From Rhododendron vialii (lineage: Eukaryota > Streptophyta > Magnoliopsida > Ericales > Ericaceae), in NCBI RefSeq assembly GCF_030253575.1, contig NC_080561.1, positions 12,386,001 through 12,450,000 of the forward strand: a stretch of 64,000 nt of DNA, given 5' to 3'. Below the pieces are notes generated by a model. It searched no databases. It saw only the letters and a program-made list of their open reading frames with translations, and had not been told where the DNA came from. This document shows, one piece after another, positions 23,601 through 35,419 of the stretch. The position numbers and the translations under genes are program-made. Each line of letters starts with the position of its first letter. Position 1 is the first letter of the stretch.

Positions 23601-26600
23601 CTAATCCAAATAGTGATAGACAAAGACTGAATATCTTACACTAGCAACAAAGATATGAATAAACTCTTAAGACAATCTATCCAACTATGGCCAACGGATT
23701 AAGCACATTAATACATAAGAGAGGTAGTTCAAAGGATGAGTAATCAAATATTCTTAAATGTCCAAGAATCACTTACACAAGCATCACATCCTCCACGTTT
23801 GATGCAATTGGTCCTATAATTTCCACAGTCCCCGCATCACATAATGACCTGAAGAGTAGACATCTACGGTTAGCAGGGAAAACGGAGCATGACCAGCCTA
23901 TCAGTTGTAACATCTTCAACATCGAAAATTTCTGCTATAAAGAAATATAAATGTGAATCCATAGGACAAAATCTATTTCTTTAGTTGTAATCATTGAGTC
24001 TGTATGACCGTATAACTTATTGTTACATTTTTGATGTGACACATGTCAACTAATTACACTGATTATGTAACTCAGCATATATTCATTATGAAGATATATG
24101 TTTCAAAAGGTAGCCAACTCATGCGAAGATAAATTGTGATCAAATGTATCAATAGCCCAGTTAACAAAATCTCAGAACAATGAGGGGTTCTGATTGGCAC
24201 CTAAATTCAATGGGCACTAAACCAGATATTTGTTTTCTTTCCACTTAATTCTGTTCAAATAGATACCCATATAAATTAATCGTGTGCAAGTAACAAGTTT
24301 TGAGCTGGTGAAATGAGGATTTTCAGCTGATATACTTACTTTTTAGGGGCATTTAGATGTTCTCTTCAAAGATAAAGACAAGAAAAGTGCCCACTCCAAG
24401 AGCATATGATGCATGCCTTTATCTCCTCTATACTTCTTATTAAAGGGGAAGATGTTCATCTACATTTTGATTCCCAAAATGCGTATGATCACAAATCACA
24501 GCGTACCCCTCTCAGTAAGTGTTACCTCTTATTTATAGATTAAGCTGACTTGTTCTCCAAGCTTCCTTCTTTGCCTAGGATTCCTCTCTCGTTAGGAAAC
24601 CTAGCTCATATGGAATTTCTCTCCATATGGAAACTCTCTCTACCTCTTATTAACTGGGCACCTGCCTATCACAGAGCTTCCCTTCTAGAACATTCCAAAA
24701 TGATTCCACCACCTTACCGATTAGGGCGGCCTTGCTAGGGTTTGCCCTCTGTTGGGTATAAGCTATGTCTGAACTACCAATTCGGCAAAACCTCAATACA
24801 TCCTTACGTGGTGCCGCCGAGCAGTCTATATGCTCGGTTATTCCGCTCACCATCACGTGGTATCCCCCCATGGGCCATGTGCGTATCGGGACTAATTCTT
24901 CTTGTTCACAATAATCCTTCTTCACTAATACCCTGTCCTGGCAACTTTCATAAAAAATGGATCCAGTATCAGTATTCAGCCATCTTCATGTCTAGCCCTT
25001 CATCCAGTTCTCATTGATACAAGAAACCTCTTTGGACTGCCAAAGTTTCAGCTGCCAACACTATTTGCATAGTAAGTTCAACCTCTCCCATCTTCATAGA
25101 TTGTAAACATCTACCTCAGTGGAAACTTTGGCAACTTATATCTTTGCTTTCTAATGGATATCAACATCTATCTACATCAAGCTGATATCCCTTAAAAAAA
25201 CCTAAATTGTGGACATAATGCACACAAATTGTTCGATGGAATCACTCCACATTTCTTTTCCCTTGGTTCGAAGTGTGCACAAATTAGACAGTTTAGTTAT
25301 ATTTCTTTTCCCTTGGTTCGAAGCGTGCAATTACGTTGCAGTTGCTTGGGCTACCTTGGAGATTACATATATCTTTGTACTCTCATGTTTTCAATTTGTT
25401 GTCCACTAAAGATGAATAGAGATTAGAGAATTGGTTTTTTATGGGATTCACACTTTCACAAACTGATCTCCTTGGAATGACATCCACAATTTTGTTTGTG
25501 CTCTAGCAATTTTGAGTAAATTTGTTTATTGGATTTACCGCACATGTCTATGTAGTATACACTGCCCTACCTTTTAACAAAAAATTATTTTGTCTTTTCC
25601 TTTTAGTTTCTATTTTTGCAGCTGTCATTGTGATTAAATTAATTGTTACACAAGGCCCCATCCCAATTCAGCAAGTGAATTCACCAGGAAAACAAAATAG
25701 AACTACAGAATTGATACAATCTGGGCTCTAAAGCTTCTATCAGAAATAGTGCATAAACCGGTCCAATGCAGACACATCCTCTCCACTGTGTCATCAAAAC
25801 CTATGCTAACGGTCCAAGTCCTTCCCCCGACTAAACCAATGTGACTCCTCCCACTCCTCGTTCCTTCAAAGCAATAATAATCTCTCATGTAGGCATAAAA
25901 TTATCAAAAAAGTTGTCCATTCTAATTACCCACAAACATTATTCCATAGCATAGTCAAGCAAAGCCATTCGCAAGGGTTAGTTTTGAAAAGGTAGCAATC
26001 CAATAACCACTTATCAAGAGCAATATTCTCTTTATTGGAAGAATTCGACGTGCATAGCAAGGGTAACACTACCAGGAGTAAAAGAGAAGAAAATTTCAAC
26101 ATAAAGATAATTGTATCTGTATGTATAGGCATGTGTAAACATATAAATCAATATAGCTCGTCAAAACACAGAAGATTGGGTGCCAGAGGGAAGGATGTAG
26201 ACCATACAAACCACGGATTATTGCTGTTCTTATCCATTAACATGAGTAACCTTATACAGAGAACAGCACAGTAAGACTGAAAATGGTAATTTATGAGAAT
26301 TGAGTTCAAACAAATTCAACATTCAAGAATTTACCCTTTCATGTCGGTCCGCCCGTATGTTGTCTTCAGGCCTACTACACCACAAAGGGAAGAAGGAATA
26401 CGAACTGAACCTGTCATGTTGCATTAATAAAGCATCATATTTAGGTGTAGTTGAAAATTATAGAGAATGAGTTGAAGCAGGCATGATTGATTGTTCAACC
26501 TCCACCGTCTGTTCCTAGAGCAGCTGAACAAAGTCCAGAAGCTACAATTGCTGCTGGGCCTGAGGAAGATCCACCTGTATACCGGTCTAGAGAATGTGGG

Positions 26601-29600
26601 TTCCGTGTTGTTCTGTGATTGCAAAAAGATTTAAAAGGAAGTCATTCGCATATGATGGAAAAGTGCTGGGGATGGAAAGAATGTAATAAAAGGTGAATGG
26701 ATAAAATAGCCAGATCCATTAAATTGATGCATGAAGTAAGCAGGAATGAAGACAGTTATTGACTTATCAGTACAAACATTGGACTGAAAAAATGAAAAGT
26801 GACCTAAGCCCAATCAGCATTCCGATGAGAGAGATAAGAAAGATCATGCCATTTCGTCTAAATATCAATTAAAAAATATGACTAATGGCTAACGAGGTTG
26901 CAATCTATCAGCACATTATAATACAGATTGATTTGGAAGCACTATATTGGTAATCTCCATCGAGTACCATGCTAGCAGAAGGTGGTAGAGAGGTTTATCC
27001 ACTCAAAATAATGTGATATGTTCGGTGCATGAAGCACCAATGCTATGTCTCTATGAGTACTCCAAAGACTTTTTTTATCAGACAGAATTCTAAAAGCCTA
27101 AATAGCAGAGAATAAAGTGCAAGATTAAGTCACATATGAAGTAGCCTTAGTAAATCTAATTGTGCTACCAGGCAGCAGGTCCTAACGCTAGATTTCAAAT
27201 ATATATCAGAGTTTGTGAGGCAAAAGTCAATGTTGAGAGGCATCTACGTAATTAGTTCTCATGCATTGAAATCAGCAAATAATTTCTTTCTTCCTCACGA
27301 GACAATAATGGGAGAGATAGAAGAATCAATATACAAAAAGTGGAATGGAAGATTAAACAAAAAGGTGAACAAAAAAAAATCATGCTTTGAAATTGATAAG
27401 CAATTACAGCTAAGCAATGTGACAAGTAAGCTCCTATTTCATGTGAGATGCACCAACATCCAGAAACCAGGTGTTGATTCATACGTAATCCATCATCCAC
27501 AGACAGGTCTACTGGGATTGTTTCTCGATTCATCTATATCAACAATCATCTGGTCATGCATGCATGTGAACGATGATATTATACTCATCTCTTTGTTTAC
27601 CCGTAGTTAGAATTATTTCCAGTCGTTCCCAGGCCCAGTTCATGCATATTTGCCTTTCCAACTAAAATCACACCACAGCCACGTAACCTTGATACACTAA
27701 CTGCATCCTTTTTAACAGGGCGCACCTCATGATACCATGTTGTTGCACCTATTTTTCATATAAAACTGAGATAAATTAGTTGATTGATTAAGAAAAATAT
27801 ACAGGAATGGAAGTGCAGAAATATTTTACATCTTCTTATAAACAGGAAAAAAAATTACCCTTTGATGGATGGGGATAGCAGTCTATATCATCCTTGATCG
27901 CCACAAAAATTCCATCCAAGATTGACAATGGGTTTCCTGGAAAATCCACAAACATCGGGGAATTGACAACAAAATTTAGGCAAACTTTCACTCTCGTACA
28001 CAATGGCATCAATCATAAATACAATGCCCATTTAGCAGGTAATGGAACTGCTACCAAGTACCAACAATAAGACGAATACATATTCACAAACTTTGTTTTG
28101 TTTGGCTTTTCTTTGCTACATTATAAATTCACGTCCAAAATCAAAGATACCTTCCTCAAACCGTTCTGTGGACGATGCAGCTTGCTTTCTTACCTCCTCA
28201 GCATCAAAAGAAATCAATAGTGGTGCTGGAGGCTTCTTACTGCTGAACTCTTCCATGGCTGAGATGAAGCGTTCTGCAACCTAGACGCTGACAGTGGGTC
28301 GGTCTTCTTCACAATAGTTGAGAAGTGATAAAGAAAAAATATCAACGGCTACAAAGATACCATTGATGGGGTGGCCAACTTAGACCGGTAAGCATATGCA
28401 TAATCACGTATCTTCCAGTAGCGGAAAGATGTAGGTGAATCACCCGTCCAATTGGAAGCAGCATCAAAGTGTGGCAGACACTTCAAGGCTAAATCAACTC
28501 GATCTTCAGGTTTTCCATCTTCTTCCAAACCAACAACACAAGGCTCTGCATCTAATCACATTTACGCAAACATGGTAAATACCATGTATGGTGACCAGCA
28601 TCTTATTTTCCACAAGGTTTAATTATTATCTTTCCTCTCTCAATTTTACAATGCATTTGTCAAATATTTCTATGCTATCCATCACTTCTATGCCTTCACA
28701 TGAAATTGGACCCAAGCTATTGCCAAAGTCTGAAATGGATAAGAGCAGAAAGTACCATTGGCCTAAACCAAAATGCTCTAAAGCTCTTTTAAGGAAGATT
28801 CCCTATTTCCCAAATCTTTGAAGTTGAGAATACACTATTATCTCTGCCGAATTAGAAAGAGTTAGACAAACGCGATTGCATTATGTCTGCCTATGCAACC
28901 CGTCTTCTCAATCTAATTGCTCACCAGTGATTGGGGATAATTTTTTTGTCAGAGAGTGAGAGAAATGAACCGGACAGGTTAAAAATGACAGTAATTTGCT
29001 CACAAGTAATTTTAATGTATGCTAACCAAAGCCCCAACATTCTTCCACTAAGGTGAGTAAACATGGAGCTCTAGTCGTACAAACAACGTTAGCAACACTC
29101 AAAACGAGTTTTCCATATAGGTTCAGCTTGGTTGGCAGGAATCTCGAGGAGCCATGAGAACATACAGGAATAGAAAAGTAATTCCTGGTACCTTTCTAAT
29201 TTCTACCCGCAATCACATTTTCAAACTACGTAGGAATCTAATCCTCATCATACCCGTGGACATCTTAAATTCCAACCTAAATGCCTAAGAAAAGTAGATG
29301 TTGAACTCTAGTAAATTTCCTTAAAGTACATTCCCGCCATAAGATTCCCAAATGAACTCAAACATGGGTTTCTCTTCAGCATTAGAATACTACATATTTG
29401 ATTCCTAGCAATCAGACTCTCATTCCACCGAAGCTTACAAAAAATAAACAGAAAAATAGCAATACTAAGAACAAACCTTGAGGAGGAAACACAGGTTTAA
29501 ACATCGGTGCTTCTGGTATCACAGTATTCTGCAACATCTGTCAATTACCCAAATTTTTCGCAATTAGTGTCTAATCTCTTTCTTTTACCGCCACAAGTTC

Positions 29601-30375
29601 ACAACTGGTGACACCAAATGAATGATTCACCAGAATAAAGAACGCAAACACCAAGTCAACTCGCAATTTAAACACCTAACTGTACGCACACGTGTGGTAG
29701 AAAAAAGTGAAAAAACATTATCAGACCTCAATGATGTTATTCTTCTTCTTCAAGGAAGTTGTGATCATAGAACCGATCAATGGGGCTTCAACTACATTAA
29801 CAAACACCTTCAGCGAAGTTCCGGTCAAATGTGGAGCTGCAATTCACCACGATTCAACTCAACATAACAGATTACAAATCTAATCATTTTCCTCTTATTT
29901 ATTTATTTATTGCTAATACAGGGTGTCCCGGGCCAACTTGCACGCTCCTCATATTAATCCCTACAACCCCTCTCATAGCCTTTTCACACGCTTGCCCGTG
30001 GGGATGATGTGGCCTCAAGAGTTGCTGGCTAGGGGAATCGAAATTGAGATCTTAGGTGGGAGCAAACCCCTTAAGACTCGGGCCAAGACAAGACCACCCG
30101 GCCAACTCCTTGGGCTCATCATTTTCCCCTTTTCTCTTACATGAAAGAAACTAACTTCAAGCATTGGTGCAAAATTCAACGATCTAGTCCTATAAAATTC
30201 GCTTATGTCGAGCGATTGGTTTGTTTAAACAGCGATACACGAACCACAAAATGAACGCGAAAACGATAATTAAAACTGAAATTAGAGAATAAACACCTTG
30301 GATAGTTTCAGGCTCGTATTTCACGGCAGTCAAGTCGACTTCGTTCGCTGGCACCATAACACGCTTCTTCCCCAT
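17659..30375 (-). CDS. FAAH: Fatty acid amide hydrolase (amidase signature family), intact, 20 coding exons, 603 aa
   Basis: Exons (5' to 3' on the minus strand): 30375-30297, 29836-29727, 29528-29477, 28545-28361, 28280-28151, 27936-27859, 27748-27601, 26612-26500, 26410-26335, 23848-23777, 22620-22569, 22042-21962, 21875-21792, 21624-21521, 21305-21213, 19655-19587, 19238-19174, 18783-18722, 18583-18488, 17721-17659 (TAA). The exons sum to 1812 nt in one frame without stops; every intron is GT-AG. The protein starts MGKKRVMVPANEVDL, as in plant FAAH. The Ser-cisSer-Lys triad is intact: Lys200 (AIKDD), cis-Ser276 (YTGGSSSG) and nucleophile Ser300 (DGGGSVRIPS). FAAH hydrolyses N-acylethanolamines, a lipid signal pathway, at membranes. 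Arabidopsis FAAH is about 607 aa, so this copy is full length. Intron 9 is about 2.5 kb and intron 1 holds a SINE. Confidence 0.95.
22190..22375. repeat. Short tandem-like repeat in FAAH intron 11
   Basis: Repeated words TTGTCACCTTTCAGAATT and TTTCTTTGCAAGATT recur two to four times with variation across about 185 bp. Intronic, with no coding role seen. Confidence 0.6.
25246..25330. repeat. Direct duplication in FAAH intron 9
   Basis: The segment ATTTCTTTTCCCTTGGTTCG followed by AAG and GTGCA occurs twice, about 58 bp apart. A small local duplication. The rest of intron 9 (23849-26334) shows a possible decayed LTR-like stretch beginning TGTTGGGTATAAGC near 24752, which I could not confirm. 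Confidence 0.6.
29894..30130 (-). mobile_element. tRNA-derived SINE in FAAH intron 1
   Basis: On the minus strand an A-box-like TTGGCCGGGTGG is followed by a B-box-like TTTCGATTCCCC. The element ends in GTATTAGC plus an A-rich AATAAATAAATAA tail (plus-strand TTATTTATTTATT at 29894-29910). It lies between FAAH exons 1 and 2, in the sense orientation of FAAH. Confidence 0.6.
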
Positions 30376-30414
30376 CCTTCAGCAAAATTCCAATGTTGAT
30401 CGGATCGTACACTG

Positions 30415-30507
30415 CTAGAAATGCATCAGAATTATGTTTTATCAAAGTTAATTCAACTTCCAAATTCACCTTGTAATCAGGGCCTGGTCTAGAAAGTAGT
30501 AGAAACA

Positions 30508-30539
<32 letters not shown>
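30415..30539 (-). promoter_or_regulatory. FAAH 5' leader with probable 5'UTR intron and (GA)n tract
   Basis: A CT-rich tract on the minus strand (plus GA repeat 30514-30539) is followed by a near-consensus donor, GAG|GTATGT (donor GT at 30510-30509), and an acceptor TTTCTAG at about 30421-30415. This would give a 96-bp intron just upstream of the ATG at 30375. Plant leaders often have this layout, and the PGM-like gene here also has one. If the intron is retained, several upstream ATGs would precede the main start. Confidence 0.4.
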
Positions 30540-30699
30540 GTTTTTCCCTCCAGGCTGATGACTGATGAGGATGGTTGAATTTATGGCGAGGTCATAATGT
30601 ATTGTTGGTTTCTCAAGTTACACGAAAGCAGGGGGTGAAGTGAACCACCAAATGCACATGGGAGTTGTTTCGTGAGACTCACACACATATGATTGGAGT

Positions 30700-30935
30700 T
30701 GTTATATTTGATTAAAACATCTTTTTAAGGACCATCATAAAAAAATCAACTCGATCGAGTATAGGTAAAAAGCTTGATTGATTTTACGTCAAATTTGTTA
30801 CAGGAAATTGAGCAAAGATTCGATCAAGCCCCTTACAGATGTACGACTGATCTGATTTATCTTAGAGAACTCTTAAAAAATATTTAAAAAAAATTGAATG
30901 GCTTTGATCATTTGAATAGAATCCCAAAATAAGTC
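30700..30935. repeat. Degraded foldback element
   Basis: Imperfect inverted arms (AAGCTTGATTGATTTTACG on the left, ATCAAGCCCCTTACAGATG on the right) carry, near the right end, a worn version of the TTGAACGGCTCGGATCAT word shared by the other foldbacks (AATGGCTTTGATCATTTG). Boundaries are approximate. Confidence 0.45.
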
Positions 30936-31035
30936 TAACGAAACAAAGTGTACATTTGGTGCATACCAAATGATGTACCATAGCAGGGCTCGGTGAACAA
31001 CCATAAAGTTGACCTTTTTCGGTGGGAATTCAATG

Positions 31036-31425
31036 CTAGCCGTACCGACCAATTTCAAACCGAAACCGTACCGACGGCCGCTCCGGGCTGTCTCCGGCCA
31101 CCGGACGGCCGATCCAAGCCGTTCAAAAATTCTAAAAAAATAAACCGAGTGGCCCTACGCGAGAATAAACGGCATCCGATATGTGTAGGGTGGTTAGATC
31201 GAGTACCCTATTTTTCGCGTATACATATATACACGAGTATACACGAAAAATAGGGTACTCGATCTAACCACCCTACACACATCGGATGCCGTTTATTCCC
31301 GCGTAGGGCCACTCGGTTTTTTTTTTTAGAATTTTTGAACGGCTCGGATCGGCCGTCCGGTGGCCGGAGACAGCCCGGAGCGGCCGTCGGTACGGTTTCG
31401 GTTTGAAATTGGTCGGTACGGCTAG
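31036..31425. repeat. Long palindromic (foldback) element, GC-rich
   Basis: Arms 31036-31224 and 31237-31425 are about 189 bp each and nearly perfect reverse complements, with a 12-bp spacer. Outer ends are CTAGCCGTACCGACC and GGTCGGTACGGCTAG. The two arms translate to nearly the same peptide on opposite strands, which is an effect of the symmetry and not evidence of coding. A transcript would form a hairpin of close to 400 nt. Confidence 0.85.
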
Positions 31426-31519
31426 GATTTCTGTTATTTGTGGGCCCACTCAAATTTTTTTAAAATAAATTATTGAACGACTCGGATCATCCAGGTGGGA
31501 TTTAGAGTGAGCCCCACAT

Positions 31520-31980
31520 TAGAGCTGGGCAACGGACACGAAACACGATAACATGACACGAACCGGACACGAAGTTAGCGGGTTAGAGTTGAACATTTCT
31601 GACACGAAACACGAAAAATGACACGACTCGAGAACACGATTTATATATGGGTCGGGTTCGGGTTGAACATGCGAAACACAAAAATTGACACGACCAACAC
31701 GGTTACTAATTTGTATCACCTATTAACATGAACATATATATAATATATGGTATATCTGTAATTCTATATAGATTTGGACAACAGACACGATAACACGGCA
31801 TGAACCGGACACAAAGTTAACGGGTTAGGGTTGAGCATTTCTGACATGAAACACGAAAATGACATGACTCGAGAAACAAGAATTTTTAAATGGGTCGGGT
31901 TCGGATTGGGTGATTTGTGACACGAACCCGACTAACACGACATGAACATGACCCGACACGACCTGTTACTTAGGTCTACC
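31520..31980. repeat. ACACGA/GGGTCGGG-rich repetitive element with internal duplication
   Basis: Starts TAGAGCTGGGCAACGG and is dense in ACACGA words. Two related blocks (about 31525-31665 and 31780-31915) share ACCGGACAC, GGGTTAG, CATTTCTGACA and GGGTCGGGTTCGG, so the element is internally duplicated with a period of about 255 bp. The right end (near GGTCTACCCC) is diverged and no target duplication was identified. Confidence 0.55.
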
Positions 31981-32502
31981 CCACATGCCTGTCAGTACCC
32001 CATCGGTATCCATTTTGTCGGTACGTATAAACGGGTTCTTGTTTGTTTATGGTTATAAATCCTGCTGTGTTTGGTTTGTGTTTTGAAAAGTATTTTGAAA
32101 AATAGTAGGGGTAATAAGTGGAGAGAGAAATGTTGAAAGTAGAAAGAATCTAGGGGGAATTTTTTGAAAAATTCTTTTCAAATAGCAAAAAGAACAAGAC
32201 ATGAGAATTGATTTTGGCACTCCAATTTTAATGATGACACCCCAAAATTTATATTTTAGTGTGCCTTGATATGTATAATTTTTACACTAAAAAGTTTTTG
32301 AGTGTTATCATAAAAAAATGAAGTGCCAAAATTATTTTTCTAAAAATTTTGAAATTGATTTTGGCTCTCCAATTTTATCCACTAACACTCCACTTTGTGT
32401 TGATATGTAAGAAAACAAAACAAAACAAAAGTGGAGTTTTTAAATCATCTTCCAAATTTTATTGGAAAAAACAAGAAAGCCATCACCAAATGAAAACACT
32501 TC

Positions 32503-32868
32503 CGACACAGACTATTTTAACATAGACATTGCACAGATTTTTTTGTGGGCTCACTATGGGGTTCCACAAAATAATCCGAGCTGTTTATTAATTTTAAAAT
32601 AATTTTTTAAGGGACCTCATAAAAAATCAGCTCAATCGGATACATGTAAGTGCTTAAACTAATTTTACAACTTTTCATCCGAAATTCTAAATGAAAAGTT
32701 GTAAGATTGGTTCAAGCACTTACATGTATTTGATTGAGCTAATTTTTTTCAGAAATCCCTTTAAAAAATATTTTAAAATTAATGAACGATTCGGATCATT
32801 TTGTAGGATCTCATAATGAGCCCCACAAAAAATTTGTACAATATCTGTGTAAAAATTGTCTGTGTGGG
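32503..32868. repeat. Foldback element
   Basis: Inverted arms meet near 32690. Inner landmarks are CAACTTTTCATCCG and GAAAAGTTGTAAG, then GTAAGTGCTTAA and CAAGCACTTAC; the outer ends are CACAGAC and GTCTGTGTG. It contains the ATCCGAG...TTAAT word shared with neighbouring foldbacks. Arms are about 180 bp and moderately diverged. Confidence 0.7.
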
Positions 32869-32879
32869 TAGAACGGTTC

Positions 32880-33075
32880 CACAAATAAAATCAACTCAAT
32901 CCAATATGTGTGCATTATCGATCCAATCTTTCATTTTTTTTGCATTCAGATTACAAGATTCTGAAATCTAAATGAAAAAATAGAAGATAGGATCAAGCAT
33001 TTACAGATATCGGATTGATCTTATTTTTTGCGAGACCACTCGGATTTTTTTTAAAAAAAATTTGTTTGAACGGCT
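32880..33075. repeat. Degraded foldback element
   Basis: Imperfect arms (AATCAACTCAATCCAATATG and ATATCGGATTGATCTTATTT; TCTTTCATTT and AAATGAAAAAATAGAAGA) are followed by GAACGGCTCCGATCAT. Same family as the element immediately to its left. Confidence 0.5.
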
Positions 33076-33153
33076 CCGATCATCGGCTTGTCCGTCGGTA
33101 CCCCATCGGTATCTATTTCTTCGGTCCCCTTAGGATTACGCAACAAACAAATA

Positions 33154-33401
33154 CTCTCTCCGTTCCATATTGAGTGAATGAGTGTCCATGTTACTATTTT
33201 GAATATTTAAAAAAAAAATTAATATCTTTCAATATGTAATGCTAAAAATATCTAATATGGATCTTATTTAATAAATCTCAATTAATTTTATTATATAAAA
33301 AATTTAAAATCATAAAAAATACTATAAATTAAAAGATATAGACAAGATAAAATAAACAAAAAAAATAATGAAAATGGTACCTCAATATGGAACGGAGGGA
33401 G
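33154..33401. mobile_element. Stowaway MITE
   Basis: CTCTCTCCGTTCCATATTG and CAATATGGAACGGAGGGAG are inverted ends flanked by TA (33152-33153 and 33402-33403). Length is 248 bp. Confidence 0.93.
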
Positions 33402-33649
33402 TATAATGCGATTGTGCGGGTATGTGTTTTTTTTTGTGATTGTAACAAAGTTCTTTTTTTTTTTTTCAGGTTAAAAATGGTTTGAGGAGACTGGAGAGGG
33501 GGATCGTCGCATGCATAGGTCATTCACGAATAAAACTTTACGGTAAAAAATACGAATTTTATCGTCAATTACAATGTATTCGGGGATAAGAAATATTTTA
33601 TTAAAATTGATACGACGACACCATATGATAAGAAATATTTTATTCAATA

Positions 33650-33800
33650 TTTTTTTTTTGCCAGACGATATATATTAGTGGGAATTAATCAGTGGGGTGT
33701 TAGCATGTTAGTCAACGGAGGGCTCAGAGACTATCTATAATCTTGAAACCGCAAATCTGTTCTCTATAAGACTCGAACCTTGATCACCACTGGAGAGAGA
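33650..33800 (-). mobile_element. SINE, 5'-truncated
   Basis: On the minus strand a B-box-like AAGGTTCGAGTC is followed by a body containing TTGACTAACATGCTAACACC and the end GTCTGGC plus A9. The same 3' end (TTGGC plus A-run after a GACCAACATATTTACACC motif) closes the SINE at 56534-56720, so both belong to one family. Confidence 0.6.
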
Positions 33801-33962
33801 GAGTAGAACAAACCAATACTAGCTTGGGAGATAGAGAAATTGTTTTATTTTTAAAATGGGGAATGGCTCACTAAGAACTTGACAGCCTGACAAATCATTC
33901 AAATGCCCACAGATCATTTCTTCCCCTGGAGTTGCAACGATCGAGTGTAAGTGTCCTGCCAC

Positions 33963-34190
33963 CGAAAAATTTTTGGGTGCAATTAAGGTACAGCTGAAGT
34001 GGTATGTGACGCGCACATTTGAACTGTTCAAAAATGCAACCACTAGTCCGGATTGAAACACACTTTTTCTTCTTCTTTTTGTAAAATCCGTTCAATACCT
34101 TCTAATCCGAATCATCGGTTGCATTATTGAACGATCCGGATGTGCGCATCGCATACCACATGGTATCTGATTTGCAACCAAAAATTTCTA
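33963..34190. repeat. Foldback element
   Basis: The left arm carries AAAAATTTTTGGGTGCAA, GTGGTATGTGACGCGCAC and AAAATGCAACC; the right arm carries GGTTGCATTATTGAACG, GTGCGCATCGCATACCAC and TTGCAACCAAAAATTT. Arms are roughly 80 bp around a 70-bp centre. Confidence 0.7.
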
Positions 34191-35097
34191 CTAGCATTGA
34201 CATTTGACAAGTAGTGTCTACCTATGCATTTACGTGGGCTTACGGTAGTTTTAATAAAAAGGGAACAATTTTTGTACTCCAATTTATTTATTATAAGTAC
34301 ATTCTAAATTTTCTCTTTTTATACACATAAAATAATGACTAAATAGTCTAAATGCCAAATTTTAGGGCTCATTCATAAGAAACAAGGGAGCGGAAATTCG
34401 ATTTTCTTAAGTATGCGGTTGAAAAAATAGTTGTGGCGCCACATGACAGTATCCTTTTATGGATATTGGAATATGAGCTTGGGGATCAGTTTTTCAATTT
34501 CTTTTCGAATAATTGTACACAAAGTGCATTAGTAGGCCGGCGCCTCTCATCTCCATCATTGTCATAAACGATTTAGATTGATCCGGTCAAGGCATTTTTC
34601 TAAGAGAAATTGATCGACCGGTCCCGCTTTTCAACTTCTTAGCCGTTGGGGTCCTTTTCAAAAGAATTTCATGGCTCATTAAATCAGACATTTTAATTTG
34701 GATATTTTACAAATCAAACCAAACCAAATAATAATGGTTCGGTTTGACCGGCCTATTTCGGTTTTTGATTTGTTACTCATGTCACATTTTATTATAACAA
34801 GAAAAACAACTAGAATTCCCTACTTAAATCTATCCATTCCACTGCCTACAAAACTCCTTACAGGTCAATGGCAAGTGATCATTTCTTCCATAAAATCCCG
34901 TAAAAAAACTTAAGTGGGAACTTAAAATTTTTAACCTTCTTTTAACTTGATCAAACGTTAAAACTAGACGGAAGTTTTCTCGTAAAATTTAGTATCCTAG
35001 GTTTATTTAACTTCTTTTACCGTTATGTATATTCACATAATTCTCTGGAAAAAAAATACAAATAGGTCTATCTATAATTTATAATACAATTCATGAT
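34191..35097. other. AT-rich intergenic stretch
   Basis: Nothing recognisable: no spliced gene model, no clear terminal repeats and no ORF with family resemblance. Confidence 0.3.
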
Positions 35098-35262
35098 GAT
35101 GTGAAGACCACGAAAAGACATTTTTAGAGGATGACTATAATAAAATTCATGACGGTGCGGAGAAACATTTTTAGTGGATGATGGCTATAATAAAATTCAC
35201 GACGGTGCGGAGAAACATTTTTAGTGGATGGCTATAATAAAATGAAACATTTTTAGTGGATA
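35098..35262. repeat. Minisatellite, about three copies of a ~55-bp unit
   Basis: Units share GGCTATAATAAAATTCACGA, CGGTGCGGAGAAACATT and TTTAGTGGAT. The third unit is shortened, lacking the CGGTGCGGAG part. Confidence 0.8.
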
Positions 35263-35419
35263 TCTGAGGGCCAAAAATAAGTGAGTCAAATCAAGCGCAC
35301 AACCTTTGGTCAAAGCTCAAAAAGATGAAACTTTTGTCTGATTTTCAAGAAGCTCAAAATGATACTCCATAAAACCTTTTCCTATTTCCAAAGTCAAAGC
35401 TCTGTCCCATAAAATTTGC

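Noticed and set aside
28194-28280. FAAH exon ending at 28194 (GAG|GTAAGA)
   Set aside because: A good donor, but the following codons (VRKQAASSTERFEE) continue the family sequence in frame to a second donor at 28150, so the exon extends to 28151.
30993-31453. Two apparently homologous small genes on opposite strands
   Set aside because: They are the two arms of one palindromic element; the similarity follows from symmetry.
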